DNA from: Bacteroidota bacterium
Lineage (GTDB): Bacteria; Bacteroidota; Bacteroidia; Bacteroidales; GCA-2748055
Assembly: GCA_024640885.1 (NCBI GenBank)
Contig: JAHEEC010000044.1
Span: forward strand, 1 to 32,582
Length of the DNA stretch: 32,582 nt
Direction of reading: 5' to 3'
Of the stretch, positions 1 to 7,322 are shown one piece after another; within the stretch, counting starts at the first letter, position 1, and each line of letters begins with the position of its first letter. Under the pieces are notes generated by a model. That model saw only the letters and a list, made by a program, of their open reading frames with translations. It was not told the DNA's origin and searched no databases. Position numbers and translations under genes: made by a program.

Positions 1-1
1 G

Positions 2-736
2 TTCATCCTGGGAATGAGGTATGCCTTCACCTATGACAACACCTACCGAGTCAGGCCCAATAACCTTTTTTTCCAGGCATCCGTCAACACTTCCGGCAAC
101 CTGGTTGATCTCTTCTCATCCGTGAAGAAAGCCCGCGCCGACAGGCCCTACACGCTCTTAAATAATGTCTACTCCCAATATGTGAAGGTTACTACCGATT
201 TCAGGTACTACAGGAATGGAAGGAACAAGTCATTGGTGGCCAGGCTCTATGCCGGTATTGGAATGCCCTATGCGAATTCTACGGTTCTTCCCTATGTGGA
301 ACAGTTTTTCAGCGGGGGTGCATACAGCATAAGGGGATTTAAAGCCAGGTACCTGGGCCCGGGATCCTACCATGAGGAAAAAAGCGGGTACATCGACCAG
401 TCGGGTGACATGAAACTGGAGGGGAACCTGGAATACAGGTTTTCCATTTCAAAGGTTGTAAAAGGAGCCCTGTTCCTGGAAGGCGGGAATATCTGGCTGA
501 TCAATGAGGATGAGAACCGGCCCGGCGCCAAATTTGATATCAGGACCTTTCATGAGGAACTTGCCGTCGGAACAGGTGTCGGACTGCGGTTCGATTTCAG
601 TTTCTTTGTCCTCCGGACCGACCTGGGATTCCCCCTGAGAACACCCTATGCTACGGAGGGTAAGTACTGGGTGTTGGGGACCGGTGAGTTCTTCCGCAAC
701 GGACTGTTCTACCTGGCCATAGGGTATCCCTTCTGA
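2..736 (+). CDS. TamL/BamA-family outer-membrane barrel protein, C-terminal part (5' end outside window)
   Basis: The reading frame is open from the left edge, so only the last 244 or so residues of a larger protein are present. The visible part is a membrane beta-barrel: alternating aromatic strands, the loop-6 motif SIRGF of the Omp85 superfamily (codons at 326-340) followed by a Gly-Pro-Gly segment, and a C-terminus ending in Phe, as expected of a strand read by the BAM complex. In Bacteroidota this form, with a GG-x-x-SIRGF-x-x-R-x-LGPG stretch, is typical of TamL, the lipoprotein counterpart of TamA that works with TamB in envelope assembly. The N-terminal POTRA or lipobox region is not in the window, so TamL versus BamA cannot be settled here. 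The Met codon at 14 is internal, not the start. Confidence 0.85.
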   Translation, partial: FILGMRYAFTYDNTYRVRPNNLFFQASVNTSGNLVDLFSSVKKARADRPYTLLNNVYSQYVKVTTDFRYYRNGRNKSLVARLYAGIGMPYANSTVLPYVEQFFSGGAYSIRGFKARYLGPGSYHEEKSGYIDQSGDMKLEGNLEYRFSISKVVKGALFLEGGNIWLINEDENRPGAKFDIRTFHEELAVGTGVGLRFDFSFFVLRTDLGFPLRTPYATEGKYWVLGTGEFFRNGLFYLAIGYPF

Positions 737-764
737 TCCGAAAAGATGATGTTTCAACTTTGAT

Positions 765-772
765 TATTTTTG
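765..772 (+). promoter_or_regulatory. Bacteroidota-type -7 element upstream of the MscS-like channel gene
   Basis: TATTTTTG matches the Bacteroidota -7 consensus TAnnTTTG and lies 26 bases before the ATG at 799. No TTG is found about 20 bases further upstream, so this is only half of a promoter match and could be chance in an AT-rich gap. Confidence 0.3.
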
Positions 773-798
773 TGTCATAATTTTAAACTCTTTCTCCA

Positions 799-2055
799 AT
801 GGTAGAAACCTTGATAAACTGGTACCACGATCTCCTGGCGGGTACAGGCCTGTCCGATAAGTTGCTGGTCTTTGTGGAAAATGCAACGCTGGTCCTGGCG
901 ACTGTTTTGCTGGCCCTGCTGGCCGACTTTATCGCGAAAGGGATTATCATTTCCACCATCCACAGGATTGCACGAAGATCCAGGAACAACTGGGATGACA
1001 TCTTCGTGGAAAGGAAGGTCTTTAACAGGCTGGCCCACCTTGCCCCGGCCATCATCGTCTATTACGCCCTGGATCACATTTTCGAAGGGAACGAACTGGT
1101 CAGGTTCCTCGAGAACGTGACCCAGGCCTATATGGTGATTGTCGTATTGCTGGTAATTGATGCCATCATCAACTCCCTCCATGAGATCTATCAGCGCACT
1201 CCCATTTCGGAGGGACGCAATATCAAGGGGTATGTGCAGGTGGTCAAGATCATCTTCTATTTCGTGGCCGTCATCCTGGTCATTTCCATTTTCAGCGGCG
1301 AAGCGCCCAAATCCCTGATCGCAGGCCTTGGAGCCATGGCAGCGGTCCTGATCCTGGTCTTCAAAGATACCATCCTGGGCTTTGTGGCCAGCATCCAGTT
1401 GTCTGCCAACCATATGGTACGGGTGGGTGACTGGATCTCCATGCCCAAGTTCAATGCGGATGGCACAGTGACCGAAATCTCCCTCAATACCGTAAAGGTG
1501 CAGAACTGGGACAAGACCATTGCCACCATTCCCACCTATGCGCTGGTTTCTGACTCTTTCAGCAACTGGAAGGGCATGGAGGAATCGGGGGGACGGCGCA
1601 TTAAGCGCTCCATCAATGTGGATATGAAGAGCGTGGTCTTCCTTGACAAGGCCCAGATCGAAAAGTTGAGGAAATTTCATCTTCTGAGTAATTACATCGA
1701 AGAAAAGGAGAAGGAGATCAAGGAATTCAACGCATCCCTCCAAATGGAGGAGGGTGAAGTGACCAACGGAAGGCGGATGACCAACCTGGGAACATTCAGG
1801 AAATACCTGGAGAATTACCTGCATTTTCATCCCAGGATCCACAAGGATATGACCTTCCTGGTGAGGCATCTCCAGCCCACCGACAAGGGAATTCCGCTGG
1901 AGATCTATGTGTTCAGCAAGGAGCAGGAGTGGGCAAATTATGAAAGCCTCCAGGCAGATATATTTGACCACATCCTTGCCATCATGCCGGAATTCGGACT
2001 GCGCGTCTTCCAGGATCCCACCGGGGACGATTTTCAGAAACTGGGCCGCCACTGA
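799..2055 (+). CDS. MscS-family mechanosensitive ion channel (YbdG-like)
   Basis: A 418-residue inner-membrane protein that should open on membrane tension to release solutes during hypo-osmotic shock. Predicted membrane helices lie at about residues 28-50, 75-95, 108-128, 148-168 and 172-200. The last is the Gly/Ala-rich pore helix with the segment LGAMAAVLILVFKDT, followed directly by the MscS beta domain (VRVGDWISMP, then a VTEISLNTVKV strand and an IPTYAL turn). The long soluble C-terminus (about residues 250-418) and five helices resemble YbdG/MscM-like channels rather than minimal MscS. The ATG at 799 is the first in frame after the preceding stop and leaves a complete N-terminus. It sits 62 bases after the barrel gene on the same strand. 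Confidence 0.88.
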   Translation: MVETLINWYHDLLAGTGLSDKLLVFVENATLVLATVLLALLADFIAKGIIISTIHRIARRSRNNWDDIFVERKVFNRLAHLAPAIIVYYALDHIFEGNELVRFLENVTQAYMVIVVLLVIDAIINSLHEIYQRTPISEGRNIKGYVQVVKIIFYFVAVILVISIFSGEAPKSLIAGLGAMAAVLILVFKDTILGFVASIQLSANHMVRVGDWISMPKFNADGTVTEISLNTVKVQNWDKTIATIPTYALVSDSFSNWKGMEESGGRRIKRSINVDMKSVVFLDKAQIEKLRKFHLLSNYIEEKEKEIKEFNASLQMEEGEVTNGRRMTNLGTFRKYLENYLHFHPRIHKDMTFLVRHLQPTDKGIPLEIYVFSKEQEWANYESLQADIFDHILAIMPEFGLRVFQDPTGDDFQKLGRH

Positions 2056-2102
2056 AATTTGCCAATCTGAAAGTGCTATTGAATATTTATGTTTAATATC
2101 AC

Positions 2103-2120
2103 ATCATTGCCTGTAATGAT
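2103..2120 (+). promoter_or_regulatory. Inverted repeat upstream of the Lrp/AsnC gene, possible operator
   Basis: ATCATT-N6-AATGAT is a perfect 6-base dyad in the 124-base gap between the channel gene and the Lrp-type gene, about 60 bases before its ATG. Lrp/AsnC regulators commonly bind such AT-rich dyads at their own promoters, so an autoregulatory site is plausible. It could also be a weak hairpin after the channel gene, but no run of T follows. Confidence 0.3.
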
Positions 2121-2179
2121 CTTTCAAATTGTAACTACATTAGCTGGAAATAAAGAGGCAACCAAATAACTGTTGGAAA

Positions 2180-2650
2180 ATGGAAGATTCTCATCAGATT
2201 GACTCCCTGGACAGGAAGATCCTTTCACTGATCACAAAGAACGCGCGCATTCCCTACCTTGAGGTGGCCAGGGAATGCAAGGTTTCCGGGGCTGCCATCC
2301 ATCAGCGGATCCAGCGCCTGACGAAAATGGGTGTGATCACCGGATCGGAATTCATCGTAAGCCCCAAAAAGATCGGGTATTCGACCTGCGCCTATGTGGG
2401 AATATTCCTGGACAGTGCCCACCTCTATCCCGACGTGGTGGCCAAGCTGAAGGAGATCCCCGAAATTACCCAGTGCCACTATATCACCGGCGGTTACTCC
2501 ATTTTTATCAAGATCTATACACGGGATAACGAGGATCTGAAACATGTGCTTGTTGATAAGGTGCAGGCCATCCCCGGCATATCCCGCACAGAGACCTTTA
2601 TCTCCCTGGAGGAGAGTTTCAGCAAACAGTTACCGCTTACCGAGAGCTAA
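2180..2650 (+). CDS. Lrp/AsnC-family transcriptional regulator
   Basis: A 156-residue protein, the usual length for the family. Residues 6-65 form the N-terminal winged helix (LDRKILSLI, then a helix-turn-helix around VARECKVSGAAIHQRIQRL and the wing at GVITG). Residues about 75-150 form the RAM/effector-binding alpha-beta domain, with the ITGGYSIFIKI strand and a C-terminal TETFISLEE strand. Such proteins are dimers or octamers that sense amino acids or other small molecules and act as local or global regulators. The effector cannot be read from sequence. Its TAA stop overlaps the stop codon of the convergent RlmB gene. Confidence 0.92.
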   Translation: MEDSHQIDSLDRKILSLITKNARIPYLEVARECKVSGAAIHQRIQRLTKMGVITGSEFIVSPKKIGYSTCAYVGIFLDSAHLYPDVVAKLKEIPEITQCHYITGGYSIFIKIYTRDNEDLKHVLVDKVQAIPGISRTETFISLEESFSKQLPLTES

Positions 2651-3384
2651 TTTCCACGCTGGCGGAGCACCTCAAACAGCATGATCCCGGCTGCCACTGA
2701 CACATTCAACGACGCGATGGATCCCTTCATGGGTATGGATACCCAGTGATCCGCATCTTTCAGTAAACCGGAGGAGATTCCCCGCTCCTCGGAACCCATT
2801 ATAATTCCTGCAGGGCCGGTCATATCCGTCTGGTATATTGATTCTTTTGCCTTCTCACTTGAAGCGAATAAGCGGAGTCCACTTTCCCTCAGAAACCTGG
2901 CGACGGTCACCAGATCCCTGTGCCTGCAAACGGGAATCCTGTGAAGGGCTCCTGCAGAGGTTTTCACCGCATCGGCATTGATGGCTGCACTCCCGGAGGC
3001 AGGGATCACAATGGCATGAACCCCGGCGCATTCCGCACTCCTGGCAATGGCCCCGAAATTGCGTACGTCCGACACACCGTCAAGCATCAGGACAAGCGGT
3101 TCCTCTCCTGACTCATACACTGTGGGCAATAGCTGGGTGATATCGCTGTAAGTGATCTCTGAGATCCATGCAATGACACCCTGGTGATTCTTCCTGGTAA
3201 TGCGGTTCAATTTCTCAACGGGTACCATTTGTACCGGGATCTCACGCTTTGCCAGCTCTCCCAACAGCTTCTTAAGGAGATCTGAACCAGCTCCCCGCCT
3301 GACCAGTACCTTGTCCAGGTCCCTGTCTGCGTTGAGGGACTCAAGCACCGCATGAATGCCGAAAATGAAGGTCTCCTCTTTCAT
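2647..3384 (-). CDS. rlmB: SPOUT-class RNA 2'-O-methyltransferase, RlmB/TrmH type
   Basis: A 245-residue methyltransferase expected to methylate a ribose 2'-OH in 23S rRNA, as RlmB does at G2251, using S-adenosylmethionine. The N-terminal part (residues about 5-75, starting FIFGIHAVLESL) is the RNA-substrate-binding domain. The C-terminal SPOUT knot carries the three family motifs: DGVSDVRNFGAIARSAE, GIIMGSEERGIS and IPMKGSIASLNVSVAAGI. I chose the ATG at 3384 because the family signature begins a few residues after it. An upstream in-frame ATG (3474) would add 30 residues lying inside the coding sequence of the preceding lipoprotein. The start lies two bases after that gene's stop, so translational coupling is likely. 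RlmB versus a tRNA TrmH paralogue cannot be fully separated by eye. Confidence 0.88.
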   Translation of the reverse strand: MKEETFIFGIHAVLESLNADRDLDKVLVRRGAGSDLLKKLLGELAKREIPVQMVPVEKLNRITRKNHQGVIAWISEITYSDITQLLPTVYESGEEPLVLMLDGVSDVRNFGAIARSAECAGVHAIVIPASGSAAINADAVKTSAGALHRIPVCRHRDLVTVARFLRESGLRLFASSEKAKESIYQTDMTGPAGIIMGSEERGISSGLLKDADHWVSIPMKGSIASLNVSVAAGIMLFEVLRQRGN

Positions 3385-3386
3385 GA

Positions 3387-4685
3387 TCAGGAGCCCATTG
3401 AATAAACCTTCCCATTTCTCCAGGAGCGCACCGCTTCGTTCCAGTACATCTGCGATTCGATGGTCTTGGTCCATACCAGGTGCTGGTTTGCAAATGCATC
3501 CGGCTGGCGGTCAAACCGGAATTCCACCACCTTGCTTTTTCTCCTGGCAAAATAGTACCATCGCTCCCCGCTTCCTGTCATCTGTATTCTGCTGGGCGGA
3601 CCGAAGAGGATAAAGATCATTCCCTGGTCCGTTTTCCATCCCTCCTTATTGGATGTGAAATAGAGGTTTGAGTAGACCACCCGGTTGTAGTAGATGCGGA
3701 TCAGTTCCCGTGATTTCTCTACGTTATTGCCCATTTTCAGCCAGAAGTTATCCACCGAGAGTTTTCGGTTGGGTTGTTTCCTCAAATCCCTGTACTCGGC
3801 AAGAGTGGTCAGGTAAAACAAGGGCTCCATAAGCTCAACCGGCGATTTCACCTCGGGGAACGAACCTCCAAAATTAAACAATGAGAGGCCCTTTTCCTGC
3901 GCCTTGTCCACCCGTACAAAATACATCCCCTGGTTTAACAGATTATACTCTACCGTATCTCTGAGCGGGAATACAAACGAGGTATCCGGGGTGTAATTCA
4001 GGGTGTAATCGGCAGAAGCAGTAATGGGCGGGCGTGGCAGTTCACTCTCGAGCCTGAAATATTCCACGTAAATTGAGTCGACGGAGGGATCCCGGTATCG
4101 TACATTAAACTCCTCTCCGGGCATAAAAAAACGCATGAATTTGGGATAACCGGAGAACCTTGAAACCACTTTAAAGTTCTGGGCTCCGTAACGATTGGTC
4201 TTGTCCACGTAAAGGTATTCAAGGCCAATGCTGCCCCGGTTGAGGTCCCTGGTCTGAAGCCTCAACAGGTACCGCCCGCCTTCCCGCATGGGGATGGTCA
4301 GGGAGGCAAAGAAAGCAGGCCGGTGCTCATCCTGGACCAGGAGCTTATAAACCACGGAGGCGGAATCCACAACCACCCCATTCGTGCTTGGATCATCAAG
4401 TTGGATCAGCTGGTAGTTCAGAGCCAGCAAAGCCCTGTATTCAGCATCCTCATTTGTTTCGGTGAATTTCATCTCGGCCGGATAGGCCCTGATGTATAGC
4501 ACTGAAAAATTATTGGTTTCGTGGTAGATGGTGAAATCGGGATGAAGGGAAAGCTGGCTGGGATTGTAGACCGAAGCAAGGTAACCGGGAGAATCCGCCT
4601 TGGATGCCGGTTCGGTGGTAGCGCATCCTCCCATGAAGGCAACCAGCAACCAGCCTGTCATGAACTTTATTCCGCGCCTTCCCAT
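3387..4685 (-). CDS. GWxTD-domain lipoprotein
   Basis: A 432-residue probable lipoprotein: a short hydrophobic signal segment ends at Cys21 in FMGGC. The name-giving motif is at residues 349-353 (GWKTD), followed by QGMIFILFGPP, diagnostic of the GWxTD domain found mainly in Bacteroidota and related phyla. The middle region (about residues 50-300) is beta-rich and may form Ig-like sandwich modules. The function of the family is not established. I placed the start at 4685 because it puts the signal peptide at the N-terminus; an ATG at 4766 would add 27 charged residues and overlap the ABC-F gene. It is packed between the ABC-F gene (10-base gap) and rlmB (2-base gap), so it is transcribed with them. 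Confidence 0.87.
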   Translation of the reverse strand: MGRRGIKFMTGWLLVAFMGGCATTEPASKADSPGYLASVYNPSQLSLHPDFTIYHETNNFSVLYIRAYPAEMKFTETNEDAEYRALLALNYQLIQLDDPSTNGVVVDSASVVYKLLVQDEHRPAFFASLTIPMREGGRYLLRLQTRDLNRGSIGLEYLYVDKTNRYGAQNFKVVSRFSGYPKFMRFFMPGEEFNVRYRDPSVDSIYVEYFRLESELPRPPITASADYTLNYTPDTSFVFPLRDTVEYNLLNQGMYFVRVDKAQEKGLSLFNFGGSFPEVKSPVELMEPLFYLTTLAEYRDLRKQPNRKLSVDNFWLKMGNNVEKSRELIRIYYNRVVYSNLYFTSNKEGWKTDQGMIFILFGPPSRIQMTGSGERWYYFARRKSKVVEFRFDRQPDAFANQHLVWTKTIESQMYWNEAVRSWRNGKVYSMGS

Positions 4686-4695
4686 GCTCCTAAAA

Positions 4696-6696
4696 TTAAC
4701 TATTTTTTCCAGAAACTTTTTCAAGCATGATGGTCTGTTTTTCCCAGGATGCCAGCGCTTCATCATGCCTTTTCTTAAGCTGCTCGTAATCCTCGTATAC
4801 CTTCATGCCCGTAAAATTGTCAGGATTCATCAACATCTTATCCATTTCAGCAAGCTCCTGTTCAATTTTTTCAATTTCGTGTTCCAGCGCCCTGACCCGG
4901 TTGGAGATCTTCCGGATCTTCTTCTCAAAGGCCTTTTTCTCTTCGTAATTCAACTTGTTGGAACGCCTCTCGGGATCCTGTGAGGCCTGCACCTCCTCCT
5001 TTTTTGCCCCGGGCACATCTGCCCGCCGGGATATCTGCCCTCCAGCTGCCTCTGCGGGTTGACTCTTTCTTTCAACCTCCTTCAGCGAGGAGAGCTTCCT
5101 TCGCTGAAGAAAGTCAAAAATGCCTCCCAGGTGTTCCTTCACCTTCTGATGCCTGAATTCAAATACTTTTTCCACCAGGCCGTCCAGGAATTCCCTGTCA
5201 TGGGATACTACAATAAGTGTACCATCAAAGGACATCAGGGCGTTCTTAAGGATATCCTTGGACCGCATATCCAGGTGGTTGGTGGGCTCATCCAGGATTA
5301 GCACGTTAAAAGGCTGGAGCAGCATCATGGCCATGGCAAGCCGTGAACGTTCACCGCCGGAGAGCACCCTCACTTTCTTTTCCGCATCCTCGCCCTTAAA
5401 AAGAAAAGCTCCCAGGATATCCCGGATCCTTGTCCGAATATCCCCCACGGCAATCCGGTCGACCGTTTCAAGGACTGTCAGGTTTCCATCCATGATCTCA
5501 TCCTGGTTCTGAGCAAAGTATCCAAGCTCCACATTATGGCCCATTTTCAACTTCCCTGTAAAATCCAGCTCACCCACCAGGATCCTTGAAAGGGTGGTTT
5601 TTCCTTCACCGTTCCTTCCCACGAATGCCACTTTCTCACCCCTCTCGATGACCATGTTCACCCCGCGAAGCACATGGTGTTCACCGAAGCTTTTGCCCAG
5701 GTCTAATGCTTCCACGACGATGGTTCCTGATCTCCTGGAAGGAGGGAATTTCAGGTTCATCACCTGGTCATCCTCCTTTTCCACCTCGATGCGGTCCAGT
5801 TTATCCAGCTGTTTGATCCTGGACTGCACCTGTACCGCTTTGGTGGCTTTGTACCTGAACCTGTTGATGAACTGCTCGGTATCCTGGATCAGTTTCTGCT
5901 GGTTTTCGTAGGCTGCATTCTGGACTGTGATCCGCTCCTGTTTCAACGTGACATAACGGGAATAGGAGACCCTGTAATCATAGAGCTTGCCCAGCGAGAG
6001 CTCCACGGTCCGGTTGGTCACCCTGTCAAGAAACACCCTGTCGTGGGATATGATCAGGATCCCTCCCGGGTATCCGGCCAGAAATCCTTCCAGCCACTGG
6101 ATCGATTCTATATCCAGGTGATTGGTGGGCTCATCCAGCAGGATGTAATCGGGCCTCCGCAACAGGATCTTTGCCAGCTCCACCCTCATTCTCCACCCAC
6201 CGCTGAACTCATGCACCGGCCGCTCCATATCTTTTTTCTCAAATCCCAGTCCCTGCAGTGTTTGTTCCACCTCGGCATGGATTGAATGCCCCCCTTCCAG
6301 TTCAAACCGCTCATTCAGGTTGGACAGCTCCTGGATCAGTGCAAGATAAGCCGCAGAATCATAATCGGTCCTCTCCCCCAGCTCATGGGTGATGGCATCG
6401 ATCCTCTTCTTCAGTGCGATTACATGTGAGAAGGCATCCAGGGTTTCCCTGTAGAGCGTTTTACCTTTCTGGTGCTTCATTTGCTGCGGAAGGTACCCCA
6501 CGGTCTTATCTGCACTTTTCACCACCCTGCCCTCATCCGGCTCCTGGAGTCCTGCGATCAGGTTGAGGATGGTGGTCTTCCCGGCACCGTTTCGCCCCAC
6601 CAACCCGATGCGGTCCCCGGGATTAACCTGGAAGGTAATCTGATCAAACAGCACAAATGCGCCAAATCTTATGGAAACACCATCAATTGAGATCAT
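4696..6696 (-). CDS. ABC-F family ATPase (ribosome-associated type)
   Basis: A 666-residue soluble protein with two ABC ATPase domains and no membrane segment. Domain 1 has Walker A GRNGAGKT at residues 34-41, a signature FSGGWRMR and Walker B LLDEPTNHLD. Domain 2 has Walker A GRNGEGKT, signature LSGGERSR and Walker B LILDEPTNHLD. A charged linker between them (rich in Arg/Lys/Gln, with repeated QSRIKQLDKLDR-like helices) corresponds to the P-site tRNA interaction motif. The C-terminus after about residue 545 is a low-complexity spacer followed by a coiled coil (about 580-660), as in Uup/YheS-like members. ABC-F proteins act on the ribosome, resolving stalled states or giving antibiotic protection. 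A housekeeping role fits the company of an rRNA methyltransferase better than resistance, but this is inference. Confidence 0.93.
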   Translation of the reverse strand: MISIDGVSIRFGAFVLFDQITFQVNPGDRIGLVGRNGAGKTTILNLIAGLQEPDEGRVVKSADKTVGYLPQQMKHQKGKTLYRETLDAFSHVIALKKRIDAITHELGERTDYDSAAYLALIQELSNLNERFELEGGHSIHAEVEQTLQGLGFEKKDMERPVHEFSGGWRMRVELAKILLRRPDYILLDEPTNHLDIESIQWLEGFLAGYPGGILIISHDRVFLDRVTNRTVELSLGKLYDYRVSYSRYVTLKQERITVQNAAYENQQKLIQDTEQFINRFRYKATKAVQVQSRIKQLDKLDRIEVEKEDDQVMNLKFPPSRRSGTIVVEALDLGKSFGEHHVLRGVNMVIERGEKVAFVGRNGEGKTTLSRILVGELDFTGKLKMGHNVELGYFAQNQDEIMDGNLTVLETVDRIAVGDIRTRIRDILGAFLFKGEDAEKKVRVLSGGERSRLAMAMMLLQPFNVLILDEPTNHLDMRSKDILKNALMSFDGTLIVVSHDREFLDGLVEKVFEFRHQKVKEHLGGIFDFLQRRKLSSLKEVERKSQPAEAAGGQISRRADVPGAKKEEVQASQDPERRSNKLNYEEKKAFEKKIRKISNRVRALEHEIEKIEQELAEMDKMLMNPDNFTGMKVYEDYEQLKKRHDEALASWEKQTIMLEKVSGKNS

Positions 6697-6747
6697 ACGG
6701 TCCCTCTTTCAACTTTTAATTATCTGTCACAACCTTTTCCCAGGGGG

Positions 6748-6755
6748 CAAAAATA
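6748..6755 (-). promoter_or_regulatory. Bacteroidota-type -7 element upstream of the ABC-F gene
   Basis: On the minus strand this reads TATTTTTG, an exact TAnnTTTG match, 51 bases before the ABC-F start codon in the divergent gap 6697-6815. No clear TTG is seen about 20 bases further upstream, so support is partial. Confidence 0.38.
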
Positions 6756-6815
6756 GAACAAATCAGCGAGTCAGTTGTATAATTAGCCAGTACAAACTCC
6801 AATTTGAATCGTAAA

Positions 6816-7295
6816 ATGAAAGGTATGGTTACAGGAATTATTATCGGATTGCTTGCGGGCGTCCTGATTGCACTGCTGGTGGTTTACCTTGCGGTCCCCT
6901 CCCTCATGTTTAAGGAAAACAAGATCCAGGCTGACTTCGACACCACTGTGGCTAGTGTGGAGGAAGCCGTGATCGCAAAGGGTTGGAAGGTTCCCTACGT
7001 GCATGACCTGCAGGCCACCCTGAAGAAATTCGGGAAGGATGTCAGGAGTGTAAAAGTTTTCGAGATCTGCCATCCCGATCACTCCTATGAGATCCTGAGC
7101 AGGAATGAAGAGAGGATCGTATCAAACCTGATGCCCTGCAGGATCGCTGTCTATGAAAAGATGGATGGTTCGGTATGGATCTCCCGCATGAACTCAGGAG
7201 TGGTGGCCCGTCCAATGTCAAAAGTGGTCCGCACCACCATGTCCTCCGCTGCAAAGGATGTGGAAGAGATCATTGCAGAAGTGGTCAAGGAATGA
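6816..7295 (+). CDS. Membrane-anchored DUF302-domain protein
   Basis: A 159-residue protein with one N-terminal membrane helix (about residues 5-28, rich in Ile, Leu, Gly and Val) and a DUF302 (TT1751-like) alpha-beta domain after it. The family pattern is visible: an FDTTVASVEEAVIAKGWKV strand-helix-strand start, a mid-domain Cys in the EICHP segment, and the typical LMPCRIAVYEK strand with a second Cys. The biochemical function of DUF302 is unknown. The two Cys residues could be a metal or redox site. I prefer the ATG at 6816; a TTG at 6804 would add only four residues. The gene is 27 bases upstream of rlmD on the same strand, and an rlmD promoter begins within its 3' end. Confidence 0.82.
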   Translation: MKGMVTGIIIGLLAGVLIALLVVYLAVPSLMFKENKIQADFDTTVASVEEAVIAKGWKVPYVHDLQATLKKFGKDVRSVKVFEICHPDHSYEILSRNEERIVSNLMPCRIAVYEKMDGSVWISRMNSGVVARPMSKVVRTTMSSAAKDVEEIIAEVVKE

Positions 7296-7303
7296 TACTT
7301 TTG
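7273..7303 (+). promoter_or_regulatory. Bacteroidota-type promoter for rlmD
   Basis: TTG at 7273-7275, a 20-base spacer, then TACTTTTG at 7296-7303, an exact fit to the -33 TTG / -7 TAnnTTTG pattern. It overlaps the 3' end of the DUF302 gene and lies 19 bases before the GTG start, giving a very short leader of about a dozen bases. Confidence 0.55.
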
Positions 7304-7322
7304 CGCAACTTAATATAAAGTT

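Noticed and set aside
775-2052. A 425-residue open frame on the minus strand covering nearly all of the channel gene
   Set aside because: Its translation is rich in His, Gly, Gln and Asp with no recognisable domain, while the plus frame is a clear MscS-family protein. It is a shadow frame created by codon bias.
2129-2143. A shared AACTACA word between the lrp leader and the minus strand of the thioredoxin dyad
   Set aside because: Seven bases in two AT-rich leaders is expected by chance; no second arm matches.
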